From the NCBI RefSeq assembly GCF_013033965.1, contig NZ_WQFE01000009.1:149832-213831 (forward strand): 64,000 nucleotides of DNA, given 5' to 3'. The notes below the pieces were generated by a model that was given only the letters and a program-made list of their open reading frames with translations, was not told where the DNA came from and searched no databases. This DNA is from Ruegeria atlantica (GTDB lineage: Bacteria > Pseudomonadota > Alphaproteobacteria > Rhodobacterales > Rhodobacteraceae). A program made the translations under genes and the position numbers. This document shows, one piece after another, positions 9,183 to 17,360 of this stretch (the stretch's first letter is position 1; every line of letters starts with the position of its first letter).

Positions 9183-10046
9183 ATGCAATACAAATCCCTC
9201 GACTCTTTCCTGCAAACGGGCCAAGCCGCTTTGGCAAAAGGTCCACTCGCGTTGGTTTTTGTCGAAGATGACGTGGAAATTGACAGTACCATCCGCCACC
9301 ATCTGAATCTGGGCTTCAAATCCCTGATTGTGTTCATGCCGCCGGCATTCGCACTGGACCCCAAGCTTGAGGATCGTGTTCACCGCGTCCCTCTCAGCTG
9401 CGTCCCGCGCACCGTCGTTTTTGAGACGATCAACCGAATCATTCAGGCTGCGCCCAGTCTTTGGATGTATTACTGCTACAATGCCGAATACCTTTTTTTT
9501 CCCTTTTGCGAGACGCGCACGATCGGCGAAATGCTGGCGTTTCACAACGAGGAACGCCGGGATTCGATGCTGAGCCATGTCGTCGATCTTTATGCCGAAG
9601 ATCTGAACGAATTCCCGAATGGTGTCGCACCGGAACACGCGATGCTGGATCGCACTGGGTACTTCGCCCAGGCACGGCTTGATTTGAAAAAGCACCCGAA
9701 GGAACGCCAGTTGGATATGTCCGGCGGGCTGCGGTGGCGGTTCGAGGAACATGTACCCTCGCAAAGCCGCCGAATTGACCGGATCGCCCTATTCAAATCC
9801 AAGAAAGGATTGGAGTTACGACCGGACCACACGTTCAACGACGAAGAATACAACACCTATTCCTGCCCATGGCACCACAACCTGACCGCTGCAGTGTGCT
9901 CGTTCCGGGCCGCAAAAGCCCTGAAATCCAATGCCGGGTCGACCTTCGACATTGCGACGTTTCACTGGCGCAATTCGATCCCGTTCGAATGGTCGTCAAA
10001 CCAATTACTTGAGATGGGGCTGATCGAAACGGGACAGTGGTTCTGA
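9183..10046 (+). CDS. Glycosyltransferase family 2-like protein, function unknown
   Basis: About 287 aa from the ATG at 9183 (MQYKSLDSFLQTG); an ATG at 9123 would add 20 residues. GGACAGG lies six bases or so before 9183. The sequence has the look of a GT-A fold: LALVFVEDDVEIDSTIRHHL resembles the nucleotide-sugar-binding start, and a His/Trp-rich C-terminal half contains YSCPWHHNLTAAVC and TFHWRNSIPF. No membrane segment or signal peptide. It is divergent from miaB and convergent with the PhyH gene, so the context gives no clue to its substrate. I do not recognise a characterised homologue. Confidence 0.7.
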   Translation: MQYKSLDSFLQTGQAALAKGPLALVFVEDDVEIDSTIRHHLNLGFKSLIVFMPPAFALDPKLEDRVHRVPLSCVPRTVVFETINRIIQAAPSLWMYYCYNAEYLFFPFCETRTIGEMLAFHNEERRDSMLSHVVDLYAEDLNEFPNGVAPEHAMLDRTGYFAQARLDLKKHPKERQLDMSGGLRWRFEEHVPSQSRRIDRIALFKSKKGLELRPDHTFNDEEYNTYSCPWHHNLTAAVCSFRAAKALKSNAGSTFDIATFHWRNSIPFEWSSNQLLEMGLIETGQWF

Positions 10047-10075
10047 CCCGTTTCTTTGGCCTGTTTGGTGTCGGA

Positions 10076-10873
10076 TCACCGACGCAGCAAGATCGGAAAC
10101 CAATCCTCGCGCAAGCGCTGACCCGGATCCATGTCGTGCCCCGGAAACGGCGGGGATGTCCGACCTGGCCGTTCAACATAACGCGCATCGTCACCGACCA
10201 GACGCAGTGAAAACGCGCGGCGGCGGCTGTTGGATTGATTTCCCCGCGCGCCGTGCAGCGTTCGATAGTTGAAGGCGACCGCGTCGCCCGGCTCCATCTC
10301 GAACTCGACGACCTTCATTCCTTCCGCATCCGGGTCCGGAACGGGAATGTACTGGCCTTCGTCGGGAAAGAACCCATCCTCGGACACCCAACGGGTCGGC
10401 AGAACCTCTTTCTCCCACCGATGCGAGCCTGCGACACAGCGCAACGTGGCCCGCGTGACCGGATCAAGAGGTGACCAAAAGCTGATCGTCTGCTGACCTT
10501 CAACGAAGTAGTACGGACCGTCCTGATGCCACGGCGTGGCCATCGAGGTTCCGGGTTCTTTGACCAAAACATGGTCATGGAACATTTGCACTGTTTTGGA
10601 CCGCATCAAATCGGCCGCAACTTCTGCGGCTGGAGACCCGTGCACAACCGACTGAAATTGCTCGATCCGGGACCAGTTGCAATAATCGTCGAAGAAACGA
10701 CCTGTCTCGCCTTCTTTCTTGTTCTCAGATGCATAAGGTCCCGGCTCTGCCATGTTCGCAGCTACCCCTTCGCGTAGGGTTTCAACGTGATCGGCAAACA
10801 ACCCCTTGATCAGGACCACGCCGTCCTGCTGATAGGTGTCGATCATCTCTTGCGTAACCAGAGGGTGCGTCAT
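10076..10873 (-). CDS. Phytanoyl-CoA dioxygenase (PhyH) family protein
   Basis: A 2-oxoglutarate- and Fe(II)-dependent dioxygenase, 265 aa. The iron-binding HxD is in TPWHQDGPYYF near residue 128, and the distal His is in FNYRTLHGARGNQ, followed by the 2-oxoglutarate-binding Arg in SRRRAFSLRLVG. The start at 10873 (MTHPLVTQEM) has GGAG six bases upstream; the longer reading from 10909 is not needed. It is divergent from a LysR-type regulator that probably controls it. Family substrates range from phytanoyl-CoA to ectoine and small metabolites; the substrate here cannot be told. Confidence 0.88.
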   Translation of the reverse strand: MTHPLVTQEMIDTYQQDGVVLIKGLFADHVETLREGVAANMAEPGPYASENKKEGETGRFFDDYCNWSRIEQFQSVVHGSPAAEVAADLMRSKTVQMFHDHVLVKEPGTSMATPWHQDGPYYFVEGQQTISFWSPLDPVTRATLRCVAGSHRWEKEVLPTRWVSEDGFFPDEGQYIPVPDPDAEGMKVVEFEMEPGDAVAFNYRTLHGARGNQSNSRRRAFSLRLVGDDARYVERPGRTSPPFPGHDMDPGQRLREDWFPILLRR

Positions 10874-10958
10874 GTCTTTCTCCGTGCCGTGGTTTATCGA
10901 TCTGCGCATAGATAACCCCTCTGTTCAAATAATATCTTTCTAAAGTAGGTTTAATTTC

Positions 10959-11849
10959 ATGTTATATATTTCACTTCGCCAATACGAATACATCTGTGCG
11001 ATCGGTCGTTTCGGAAGCTTGTCTGCTGCAGCGCAACAGCTGAACGTGTCACAACCGGCGCTGTCCACAGCCCTGACGCGTGTCGAATCGCATCTCGGTC
11101 ATCCGCTGTTCACGCGCAGACGCGGCGCTGCCATGGCGCTGACCCCGCAAGGGCGCAGCTTTATCGAAGACGCGGAAGCCCTGCTGGCCAGCGCAGCGCA
11201 ACTTGAAAAAGCCGATCAGGTCAGTCCGACCAAGGCGCAACTGCGGTTGGGTTGTTTCGTGGATTTGGCCCCGTTTTTGCTTGCCAAAGCGCTGCGCCCT
11301 TTGCGTGCGGCCCTGCCGGATTTGACCATCTCATACAAAGTGGATGGGTTCGAAGGGCTGATATCTGACCTGATAGACGGTCGCATTGATCTGGCGTTGA
11401 CATATGGCCTGAGCATGGATGCCGGGTTTCAACAGCAAATTCTGTTTCCCAGTAGGCCAAGTGCCATTATGGCCCCGGACCACCCACTGGCGGGTGCTTC
11501 GTCCGTTTCACTGAGCGAACTGGCAGGCCATCCGCTGATCCTGTCGAACGAAGGCCTTTCCGCGCAGCACGTTCTGGGGCTATTCCGGCAAAACGGATTG
11601 CGGCCCTTGGTGGCCCACCGGGCGGCAACGCTGGAAATCCAGCGCAGCCTTGCTGCAAACCACGAAGGTATCGCAATTAGCTATGCCAACCCGCCTTCGG
11701 ACTTCAGCTATGATGGAATGCCTTTGATCAGTCGCAGGGTCCTCGAAGATATCGCCGCAGAATCTGTGGTACTGGCGCGCCACGGTACCGGTCCCGCAGA
11801 CCCGAATACCGCACAGGCGGAACAGATTTTGATGGAACTATTGGCCTGA
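10959..11849 (+). CDS. LysR-family transcriptional regulator
   Basis: 296 aa with an N-terminal winged helix-turn-helix (YEYICAIGRFGSLSAAAQQL then VSQPALSTALTRVE) and a LysR substrate-binding domain from about residue 90. The first residues MLYISLRQYEYICAIG are typical. It is transcribed away from the PhyH gene with 85 bp between starts, the usual arrangement for a LysR regulator and its target. The inducer is unknown. Its end lies 1 bp from the end of the convergent irr gene. Confidence 0.92.
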   Translation: MLYISLRQYEYICAIGRFGSLSAAAQQLNVSQPALSTALTRVESHLGHPLFTRRRGAAMALTPQGRSFIEDAEALLASAAQLEKADQVSPTKAQLRLGCFVDLAPFLLAKALRPLRAALPDLTISYKVDGFEGLISDLIDGRIDLALTYGLSMDAGFQQQILFPSRPSAIMAPDHPLAGASSVSLSELAGHPLILSNEGLSAQHVLGLFRQNGLRPLVAHRAATLEIQRSLAANHEGIAISYANPPSDFSYDGMPLISRRVLEDIAAESVVLARHGTGPADPNTAQAEQILMELLA

Positions 11850-11850
11850 A

Positions 11851-12297
11851 TTACTTTTTCCGCAGGCGGATCACCACGTCGACCGACGCGATTTCAACGC
11901 CCTCTGGTGCTTCGGGCAACCGTTGGATCACCAGCTGGTCTGATGGCGCATCGCTCAGGCGGCTTTCGTCTTCCCAGAAAAAGTGTGGGTGATCGTGCGT
12001 ATTGGTGTCAAAATAGCTTTTCGAACCATCAACCGTGATCTCTTGCAGTACTCCGGCCTCACAAAAAGCACGCAGCGTGTTGTAGACGGTTGCCAGAGAT
12101 ACCGCATCCCCGTTCTTCTTGGCCGCCTCAAACAGGCTTTCGGCGGTGACATGCCGGTGGCGACCGTCTCCGACCAGAAGCTCGGCCAAAGCGACACGCT
12201 GGCGCGTTGGGCGCAGCCCGGCGTCGACCAACCAATCCGTGGCTCTGTTCTGGCTCTGAGGTGTCATCAATCCGAAACCTAATTGTTGCTGCCCCAT
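11851..12297 (-). CDS. irr: Iron response regulator Irr (Fur family)
   Basis: 148 aa. The N-terminal winged helix contains LRPTRQRVALAELL and SLATVYNTLRAFCEAG, the Fur-family DNA-recognition segment. The dimerisation domain has THDHPHFFWEDE, the His-rich metal/heme-binding stretch seen in Irr proteins. There is no Cys-Pro heme regulatory motif, as in other Rhodobacterales Irr. It senses iron status through heme in alphaproteobacteria. The gene is divergent from fabA, a conserved pairing, and the shared intergenic region carries palindromes that may be its operator. MTPQSQ at 12267 is an alternative start. Confidence 0.88.
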   Translation of the reverse strand: MGQQQLGFGLMTPQSQNRATDWLVDAGLRPTRQRVALAELLVGDGRHRHVTAESLFEAAKKNGDAVSLATVYNTLRAFCEAGVLQEITVDGSKSYFDTNTHDHPHFFWEDESRLSDAPSDQLVIQRLPEAPEGVEIASVDVVIRLRKK

Positions 12298-12318
12298 ATA
12301 TAAGTGCTGTGTTCGGGT

Positions 12319-12349
12319 AATTTCAAATGAAATTCATTCGCAAAGAATG
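12319..12349. promoter_or_regulatory. Adjacent palindromes in the irr-fabA intergenic region, candidate Irr/Fur-type operator
   Basis: AATTTCA-AA-TGAAATT (12319-12334) has perfect seven-base arms; it is followed directly by CATTC-GCAAA-GAATG (12335-12349) with five-base arms. The pair begins 22 bases upstream of the irr start and lies ~107 bases before fabA. AT-rich inverted repeats of this size are usual for Fur-family operators. Which regulator binds is inference. Confidence 0.5.
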
Positions 12350-12455
12350 TCGTCTGCACAACAGGATGTGACGTGGCGCTCTTGCAGGACCTTGCATACG
12401 GGTGCTAGACGAGGCCAGATATAACGAACGGACCCCTGGCAGGAGAGGCGGCAGA

Positions 12456-12965
12456 ATGGCCCAATACCCGAGCAGCTTTGACAAGGACGATCTGCTGAAA
12501 TGCGCCCGTGGCGAATTATTCGGTCCCGGCAATGCGCAATTGCCTGCTCCGCCAATGCTGATGATGGACCGGATCACCGACATCTCGGCCGACGGTGGCG
12601 CACACGGCAAAGGCCATGTTTTCGCCGAGTTCGACATTACACCAGACCTGTGGTTCTTTGACTGCCATTTTCCCGGCAACCCGATCATGCCCGGCTGTCT
12701 GGGCCTTGATGGCCTATGGCAGCTGACCGGTTTCAACCTGGGCTGGCGCGGCTGGCAGGGGCGTGGCATGGCCGTAGGCGTCGGCGAGGTCAAACTGACC
12801 GGTATGGTCCGCCCTGACCGTAAAATGCTGACCTACAAGATCGACTTCAAAAAGGCGATCCAGACCCGCCGCCTGACCATGGGTGTGGCGGATGGTATCG
12901 TCGAAGCGGACGGTGAAATGATTTACGATGTCAAAGACATGAAAGTCGTTCTATCCGAAGCCTGA
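12456..12965 (+). CDS. fabA: 3-hydroxydecanoyl-ACP dehydratase/isomerase
   Basis: The bifunctional enzyme that introduces the cis double bond at the C10 stage of anaerobic unsaturated fatty-acid synthesis. 169 aa. The catalytic His is in [14 protein letters not shown] and the catalytic Asp in [11 protein letters not shown]. The start at 12456 ([13 protein letters not shown]) follows AGGAG with suitable spacing; an upstream in-frame ATG at 12402 is less likely. A possible promoter, TTGCAG at 12382 and CTAGAC at 12405 spaced by 17 bases, lies upstream. It is the first gene of fabA-fabB-fabI. Confidence 0.96.
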   Translation: MAQYPSSFDKDDLLKCARGELFGPGNAQLPAPPMLMMDRITDISADGGAHGKGHVFAEFDITPDLWFFDCHFPGNPIMPGCLGLDGLWQLTGFNLGWRGWQGRGMAVGVGEVKLTGMVRPDRKMLTYKIDFKKAIQTRRLTMGVADGIVEADGEMIYDVKDMKVVLSEA

Positions 12966-12996
12966 GCCTGACCGGCCCGAAATAAGGAGCACGCAC

Positions 12997-14226
12997 ATGC
13001 GTCGAGTAGTTGTCACCGGTCTGGGGGTCGTGTCCTCCATCGGGAACAATGCCCAGGAAGTATTGGCCTCTCTAAAGGCTGGCAAGTCCGGCATCGAAGC
13101 CAACGAGCAGATGGTCGAACACGGCTTTCGCAGCCGGATCGCCGGAACGCTCAAGATCGATCCGGCCGAGCACGTAGACAAGCGGACTCTGCGCTTTATG
13201 GGCCCAGGTGCCGCCTATGCTCATATTGCAATGAACCAGGCGATTGCCGACGCAGGGTTGACCGAGGATCAGGTCGTGAACCCCCGCACCGGCTTGGTAG
13301 CCGGTTCCGGCGGCCCGTCGACCAGCGCAATGCTGACCGCGCATCAAACCGTTCTGAAAACGGGCGCAACCAAGCGCATCGGCCCCTTCGCAGTGCCGAA
13401 ATGCATGTGTTCGACGATCTCGGCCAATCTGGCGACCGCGTACAAAATCAAAGGTATCAACTATTCGATCACCTCGGCCTGTTCCACTTCGCTGCATTGT
13501 ATCGGCAACGCAGCGGAACAGATTATGCTGGGCAAGCAGGACGTCATGTTCGCAGGTGGCGGCGAAGAACTGGACTGGACGCTGTCCTGCCTGTTCGACG
13601 CGATGGGCGCGATGTCGTCCAAGTACAATGACACCCCGGAAAAAGCATCCCGTGCATTCGATCAGAACCGCGACGGGTTCGTCATCTCGGGCGGCGGAGG
13701 GATCGTCGTTCTTGAGGATCTGGAACACGCACTGGCCCGCGGCGCAAAGATTTACGCCGAAGTGACCGGTTACGCAGCCACATCGGATGGCCACGACATG
13801 GTGGCGCCCTCTGGTGAAGGCGGCGAGCGTGCGATGCGCCTGGCCCTGTCCACACTGCCCGAAGGCCGCAAGGTCGGTTACATCAACGCCCACGGCACCT
13901 CGACCCCGGTCGGAGACGTTGGCGAGGTTGAAGCCGTCCGCCGCATCTTTGGTGAAGGCAACGTGCCCCCGATCTCATCCACCAAGTCGATGACCGGACA
14001 CGCGCAGGGCGCGGCTGGCGCGCTTGAAGCGATCTTCTGCCTGCTGATGCTGGACAATGATTTTATTACGCCGTCGATCAATGTCGACACGCTTGCCGAA
14101 GGCATTCTGCCCGGTGAAATTGCAACTCAAGTAGTTGAAAACGCAGGATTGGACAGTGTTATGACCAACAGCTTCGGCTTTGGCGGCACCAACGGGTCCA
14201 TGATTCTGTCGAAGTATAACGGGTGA
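12997..14226 (+). CDS. fabB: 3-oxoacyl-ACP synthase I
   Basis: The condensing enzyme that elongates the cis-3-decenoyl-ACP made by FabA. 409 aa, standard length. The active-site Cys is in SACSTSLHCIGNAA near residue 163; the two catalytic His are in NAHGTSTPVGD and KSMTGHAQGAAGALE; the glycine-rich tail FGFGGTNGSMIL is present. AAGGAG precedes the ATG by seven bases. It follows fabA by 31 bp, and fabI begins within a few bases of its end. Confidence 0.97.
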   Translation: MRRVVVTGLGVVSSIGNNAQEVLASLKAGKSGIEANEQMVEHGFRSRIAGTLKIDPAEHVDKRTLRFMGPGAAYAHIAMNQAIADAGLTEDQVVNPRTGLVAGSGGPSTSAMLTAHQTVLKTGATKRIGPFAVPKCMCSTISANLATAYKIKGINYSITSACSTSLHCIGNAAEQIMLGKQDVMFAGGGEELDWTLSCLFDAMGAMSSKYNDTPEKASRAFDQNRDGFVISGGGGIVVLEDLEHALARGAKIYAEVTGYAATSDGHDMVAPSGEGGERAMRLALSTLPEGRKVGYINAHGTSTPVGDVGEVEAVRRIFGEGNVPPISSTKSMTGHAQGAAGALEAIFCLLMLDNDFITPSINVDTLAEGILPGEIATQVVENAGLDSVMTNSFGFGGTNGSMILSKYNG

Positions 14227-14231
14227 ATGTA

Positions 14232-15023
14232 ATGTCGGATCTTCTTAAAGGTAAACGCGGCCTGATCATGGGCGTGGCCAATGACCGCTCGATTGCGTGG
14301 GGCATTGCCAAGGCCATGCATGAGGCCGGTGCCGAACTGGCATTCACCTATCAGGGCGAAGCTTTCGGCAAACGCCTTGAACCGCTGGCCCAAAGTCTGG
14401 GCAGCGATTTCATGGTGGACGCGGATGTCACGGATGACGCCTCGCTGGACCGTGCGTTTCAAGAGCTTGGAGCGCGCTGGCCCACTATCGACTTCGTGGT
14501 CCACGCCATTGCCTACTCGGACAAATCCGAACTGACAGGCCGTTTCCTGAACACTACACGAGCCAACTTCAAGCACTCGCTGGATGTCTCGGCCTATTCC
14601 TTCATTGAGGTCGCGCGCCGCGCTTACCCTCTGATGCAAGAGAATGGCGGCACGCTGCTGACCCTGACCTATCAGGGGTCGAACAAGGTGGTGCCGAACT
14701 ACAACGTGATGGGTGTGGCCAAGGCTGCGCTGGAATCTGCGACCCGTTATCTGGCCAACGATCTGGGTCCTGAGGGTATTCGCGTCAACGCGATCTCTCC
14801 CGGCCCGATGAAGACGCTGGCCGGTGCAGCCATCGGCGGTGCCCGCAAGACCTACAAGTTCTGTGATCAGAACGCGCCCATGCGCTCGAATGCGACGCTC
14901 GAGGCCGTTGGCGGCACTGCAGTTTACCTCACATCGGATGCAGGTGCATGCACGTCGGGCGAGATCATCCGCGTCGATGGTGGCTTCCACGTTCTGGGCA
15001 TGCCGCAACCCGATCACATGTGA
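14232..15023 (+). CDS. fabI: Enoyl-ACP reductase (NADH)
   Basis: The last reduction step of each fatty-acid elongation cycle. 263 aa, short-chain dehydrogenase fold. The nucleotide-binding start is KGKRGLIMGVANDRSIAWG. The Tyr-x6-Lys catalytic pair is in NYNVMGVAKAALES. I chose the ATG at 14232 (MSDLLKGKRG), the usual N-terminus; a GTG at 14223 overlapping the fabB stop is an alternative. It is coupled to fabB. The FabI motif makes triclosan sensitivity likely, though that is family knowledge, not seen. Confidence 0.96.
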   Translation: MSDLLKGKRGLIMGVANDRSIAWGIAKAMHEAGAELAFTYQGEAFGKRLEPLAQSLGSDFMVDADVTDDASLDRAFQELGARWPTIDFVVHAIAYSDKSELTGRFLNTTRANFKHSLDVSAYSFIEVARRAYPLMQENGGTLLTLTYQGSNKVVPNYNVMGVAKAALESATRYLANDLGPEGIRVNAISPGPMKTLAGAAIGGARKTYKFCDQNAPMRSNATLEAVGGTAVYLTSDAGACTSGEIIRVDGGFHVLGMPQPDHM

Positions 15024-15082
15024 CCCGATCTTTCCCTGCCGGTGCCAAGATTTGAACATCTTTCACCGGCAGGGATATCGGC

Positions 15083-15271
15083 ATGAGCAAAGCCGAACAT
15101 ATCCTTACCAGCAACACTCGCAGTATCCGGTCGCGCCGCAGATCCGGGTTTCTGGGCGCGCGCGGCATTGTCGCGCTTTTGGCCCTGATCACTCTATTGT
15201 TGTTTGTGTTCTTCACACAGCCGCAAATGCGGGAAACCGTTGAAACTTGGATCAGCCTCATTTCAGGCTGA
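15083..15271 (+). CDS. Small single-span membrane protein, hypothetical
   Basis: 62 aa: a basic N-terminal third (RSIRSRRRSGFLGARG), one strongly hydrophobic segment (IVALLALITLLLFVFF, about residues 29-45), then a short amphipathic tail. The ATG at 15083 is preceded by GGCAGGGA at a workable distance. It lies 60 bp after fabI on the same strand, so it may ride on the fab transcript. The inside-positive pattern fits an inner-membrane protein with its N-terminus in the cytoplasm. No family recognised. Confidence 0.55.
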   Translation: MSKAEHILTSNTRSIRSRRRSGFLGARGIVALLALITLLLFVFFTQPQMRETVETWISLISG

Positions 15272-15289
15272 TCCGACACAGTTTTCGGG

Positions 15290-15718
15290 TCAGTTGACCG
15301 AAACGACCTCGATATCAAAAATCAGATCCTGCCCGGCCAATGGGTGGTTGGCATCCAGCGTGACCGTTGCCTCGTCGGCGTCGACCACGGTCACCGGCAC
15401 CGCCTGCCCATCCGGGGTTTGCATTTGCAACTGCGTGCCGGGTTCCAGCGGGATATCATCGGGAATCCCTTCGCGAGGGATTTGTTGCCGCGCACCCGGA
15501 TTGATCGGCCCATAAGCGTCAACACAGGCGATCTCGACGCGTTTCTTGTCTCCTACGTTCAGACCAGGCATCGCCGAATCCAAACCGGGAATAATCTGGC
15601 CCGAGCCAACGACGAATTCCAGCGGGTCGCGTCCATCGGAACTGTCAAAGACGTTTCCGTCCAACAGCGTTCCTGTGTAGTGGATGCGAACCGTGTCGCC
15701 TTGTTTGATTTCGGTCAT
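15290..15718 (-). CDS. FKBP-type peptidyl-prolyl cis-trans isomerase (SlyD-like)
   Basis: 142 aa with the FKBP fold: VRIHYTGTLLDGNVFDSSDG at the start and FVVGSGQIIPGLDSAMPGL, the active-site region, followed by an insert-in-flap segment (PINPGARQQIPREG, VDANHPLAGQDLIFDIEVV), the plan of SlyD-type enzymes. It lacks the His-rich metal-binding tail of E. coli SlyD. No signal peptide, so a cytoplasmic folding helper. The start at 15718 (MTEIKQGD) is preferred; an ATG three codons upstream at 15727 is possible. Confidence 0.9.
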   Translation of the reverse strand: MTEIKQGDTVRIHYTGTLLDGNVFDSSDGRDPLEFVVGSGQIIPGLDSAMPGLNVGDKKRVEIACVDAYGPINPGARQQIPREGIPDDIPLEPGTQLQMQTPDGQAVPVTVVDADEATVTLDANHPLAGQDLIFDIEVVSVN

Positions 15719-15846
15719 ATTGGCCACCGGCCTCTGAATGGGTTAAGCGATCAAACCTAGGAGGTCACACGCTATTGTAAACCCCGCCCTCTTTCATGCT
15801 TACAATTGTTGTGCAAACGTGCCCCGAACGATCAGGAGGGGACCGG

Positions 15847-16533
15847 ATGCCAATTACAACCTGCGTTTTTGATGCCTACGGTACGTTGTTCGATGTGGCC
15901 GCTGCTGCACGACAGGCGGCTGGTGAGCCGGGTTTTGAGAGACTTCAACAAAAATGGCCGGAACTGGCCAATCACTGGCGTCTGAAACAGCTGCAATACA
16001 CATGGCTTCGTGCGGTCACGGACGCCCACGCGGATTTCTGGGACGTTACGCAGGATGGGCTCGACTGGGCACTTGAGGCGACAGGGCTGGACGGGGACGC
16101 AGCGCTGCGGCAACGGTTGCTGGATCTGTACTGGGAATTGCAGGCCTATCCCGAAGTTCCCGAAATGCTGCGCGCGCTGAAGGCTGGCGGCTTGCAAACG
16201 GCGATCCTGTCGAACGGTTCGCCACCGATGTTGGATGGCGCGGTGCAATCCGCCGGTATTGGCGACGTTCTGGACGATGTGCTGTCCGTGGAAAGTGTCG
16301 GCGTGTTCAAACCAGACTCGCGCGTCTATGACCTTGTGCAGGACCGGTTCCGCTGTGCCCGCGACGAAGTGTTGTTCGTCAGTTCAAATGGCTGGGACGC
16401 GGCCGGGGCCAGCGGATATGGCTTTGTCACCGCATGGGTCAATCGCGCTGGGGAACCAATGGACCGCTTGCCATGGAAGCCAGCCCAAGTACTGTCCGAC
16501 CTCACGACAATTCCGCAACTGGCTGGACTTTAA
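15847..16533 (+). CDS. Haloacid dehalogenase, type II (L-2-haloacid dehalogenase)
   Basis: 228 aa, HAD superfamily. The nucleophile Asp is in CVFDAYGTLFDVAAA (residue 9), the type II signature. ILSNGSPPML carries motif II, and FKPDSRVYDLVQ the conserved Lys of motif III. SSNGWDAAGASGYGF matches the late conserved block of L-2-haloacid dehalogenases, which hydrolyse 2-haloalkanoates to D-2-hydroxyacids. AGGAGG precedes the ATG by seven bases. The next gene starts on its stop codon (TAATG). A role in using marine organohalogens is inference. Confidence 0.88.
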   Translation: MPITTCVFDAYGTLFDVAAAARQAAGEPGFERLQQKWPELANHWRLKQLQYTWLRAVTDAHADFWDVTQDGLDWALEATGLDGDAALRQRLLDLYWELQAYPEVPEMLRALKAGGLQTAILSNGSPPMLDGAVQSAGIGDVLDDVLSVESVGVFKPDSRVYDLVQDRFRCARDEVLFVSSNGWDAAGASGYGFVTAWVNRAGEPMDRLPWKPAQVLSDLTTIPQLAGL

Positions 16534-17360
16534 TGGCTTTTTTCACCACGTCTGACGAAAGACGAATTTACTTTGAGGACATAGGGTCTGGAACGCCCGT
16601 ACTTTGCCTTGCCGGGCTAACCCGAAACTGCAGGGATTTTTTGTTCCTCGCCCCGCACCTGTCCGATATGCGGATGATTGCAATGGACTACCGCGGTCGT
16701 GGCCGTTCAGACTATGACCCAGATTATATGAACTACAACATTCCTCGGGAATCGCAGGACGTGATTGAGTTGCTGGACCATCTTGGTCTGGATCGCGTGA
16801 ATGTCATCGGCACATCGCGCGGCGGGCTGATCGCCATGGTTCTGGCCGCCAGCCATCCCGAACGGTTGTTGAGTGTCGTTTTGAACGATGTTGGACCGGT
16901 GCTGGAACCGTCCGGCATTGCCAAGATCATGGGGTATGTCGGCAAACAGCCCGTTTCCAAAACCTACGATTTGGCAGCACGCGCGTTGCAGCATGTCATG
17001 GAGCCTCAGTTCCCCGGTGTGTCGCTCGCTCGTTGGCAGCAGCAGGCAGAAGTTCAGTTCAACGAAACGCGTGATGGCCTGACACTCTGCTACGACCCCG
17101 CGTTACGCACGGCGCTTCTGGAACAGGCTGCTGCAGGGCCAGCTCCGGATCTATGGCCGCTTTTTGAAGCGCTGCGGGACATTCCGACAGGCCTCATTCG
17201 CGGCAAGAATTCGGACGTTTTGGGCAAAGACACGCTGACTGAAATGCACAACCGCCACCCCGATCTTATGTCGGCGGAAATACCCGACCGTGGTCACCCC
17301 CCGTTTCTGGACGAGCCACAATCGATAGAACTCATTCGCAAGGTACTGGTCAACGCATGA
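16533..17360 (+). CDS. Alpha/beta hydrolase
   Basis: 275 aa. Nucleophile Ser in VIGTSRGGLIAMVLA, oxyanion region CLAGLTRNCRDF, general-acid His in IPDRGHPPFLDEP, and an Asp in the loop before it. Its ATG shares a base with the haloacid dehalogenase stop (TAATG), and its own end overlaps the dehydratase start by ATGA, so three genes are translated as a unit. The substrate is unknown; family members include esterases, C-C hydrolases and haloalkane dehalogenases. The nucleophile is Ser rather than Asp, which speaks against a haloalkane dehalogenase. Confidence 0.88.
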   Translation: MAFFTTSDERRIYFEDIGSGTPVLCLAGLTRNCRDFLFLAPHLSDMRMIAMDYRGRGRSDYDPDYMNYNIPRESQDVIELLDHLGLDRVNVIGTSRGGLIAMVLAASHPERLLSVVLNDVGPVLEPSGIAKIMGYVGKQPVSKTYDLAARALQHVMEPQFPGVSLARWQQQAEVQFNETRDGLTLCYDPALRTALLEQAAAGPAPDLWPLFEALRDIPTGLIRGKNSDVLGKDTLTEMHNRHPDLMSAEIPDRGHPPFLDEPQSIELIRKVLVNA

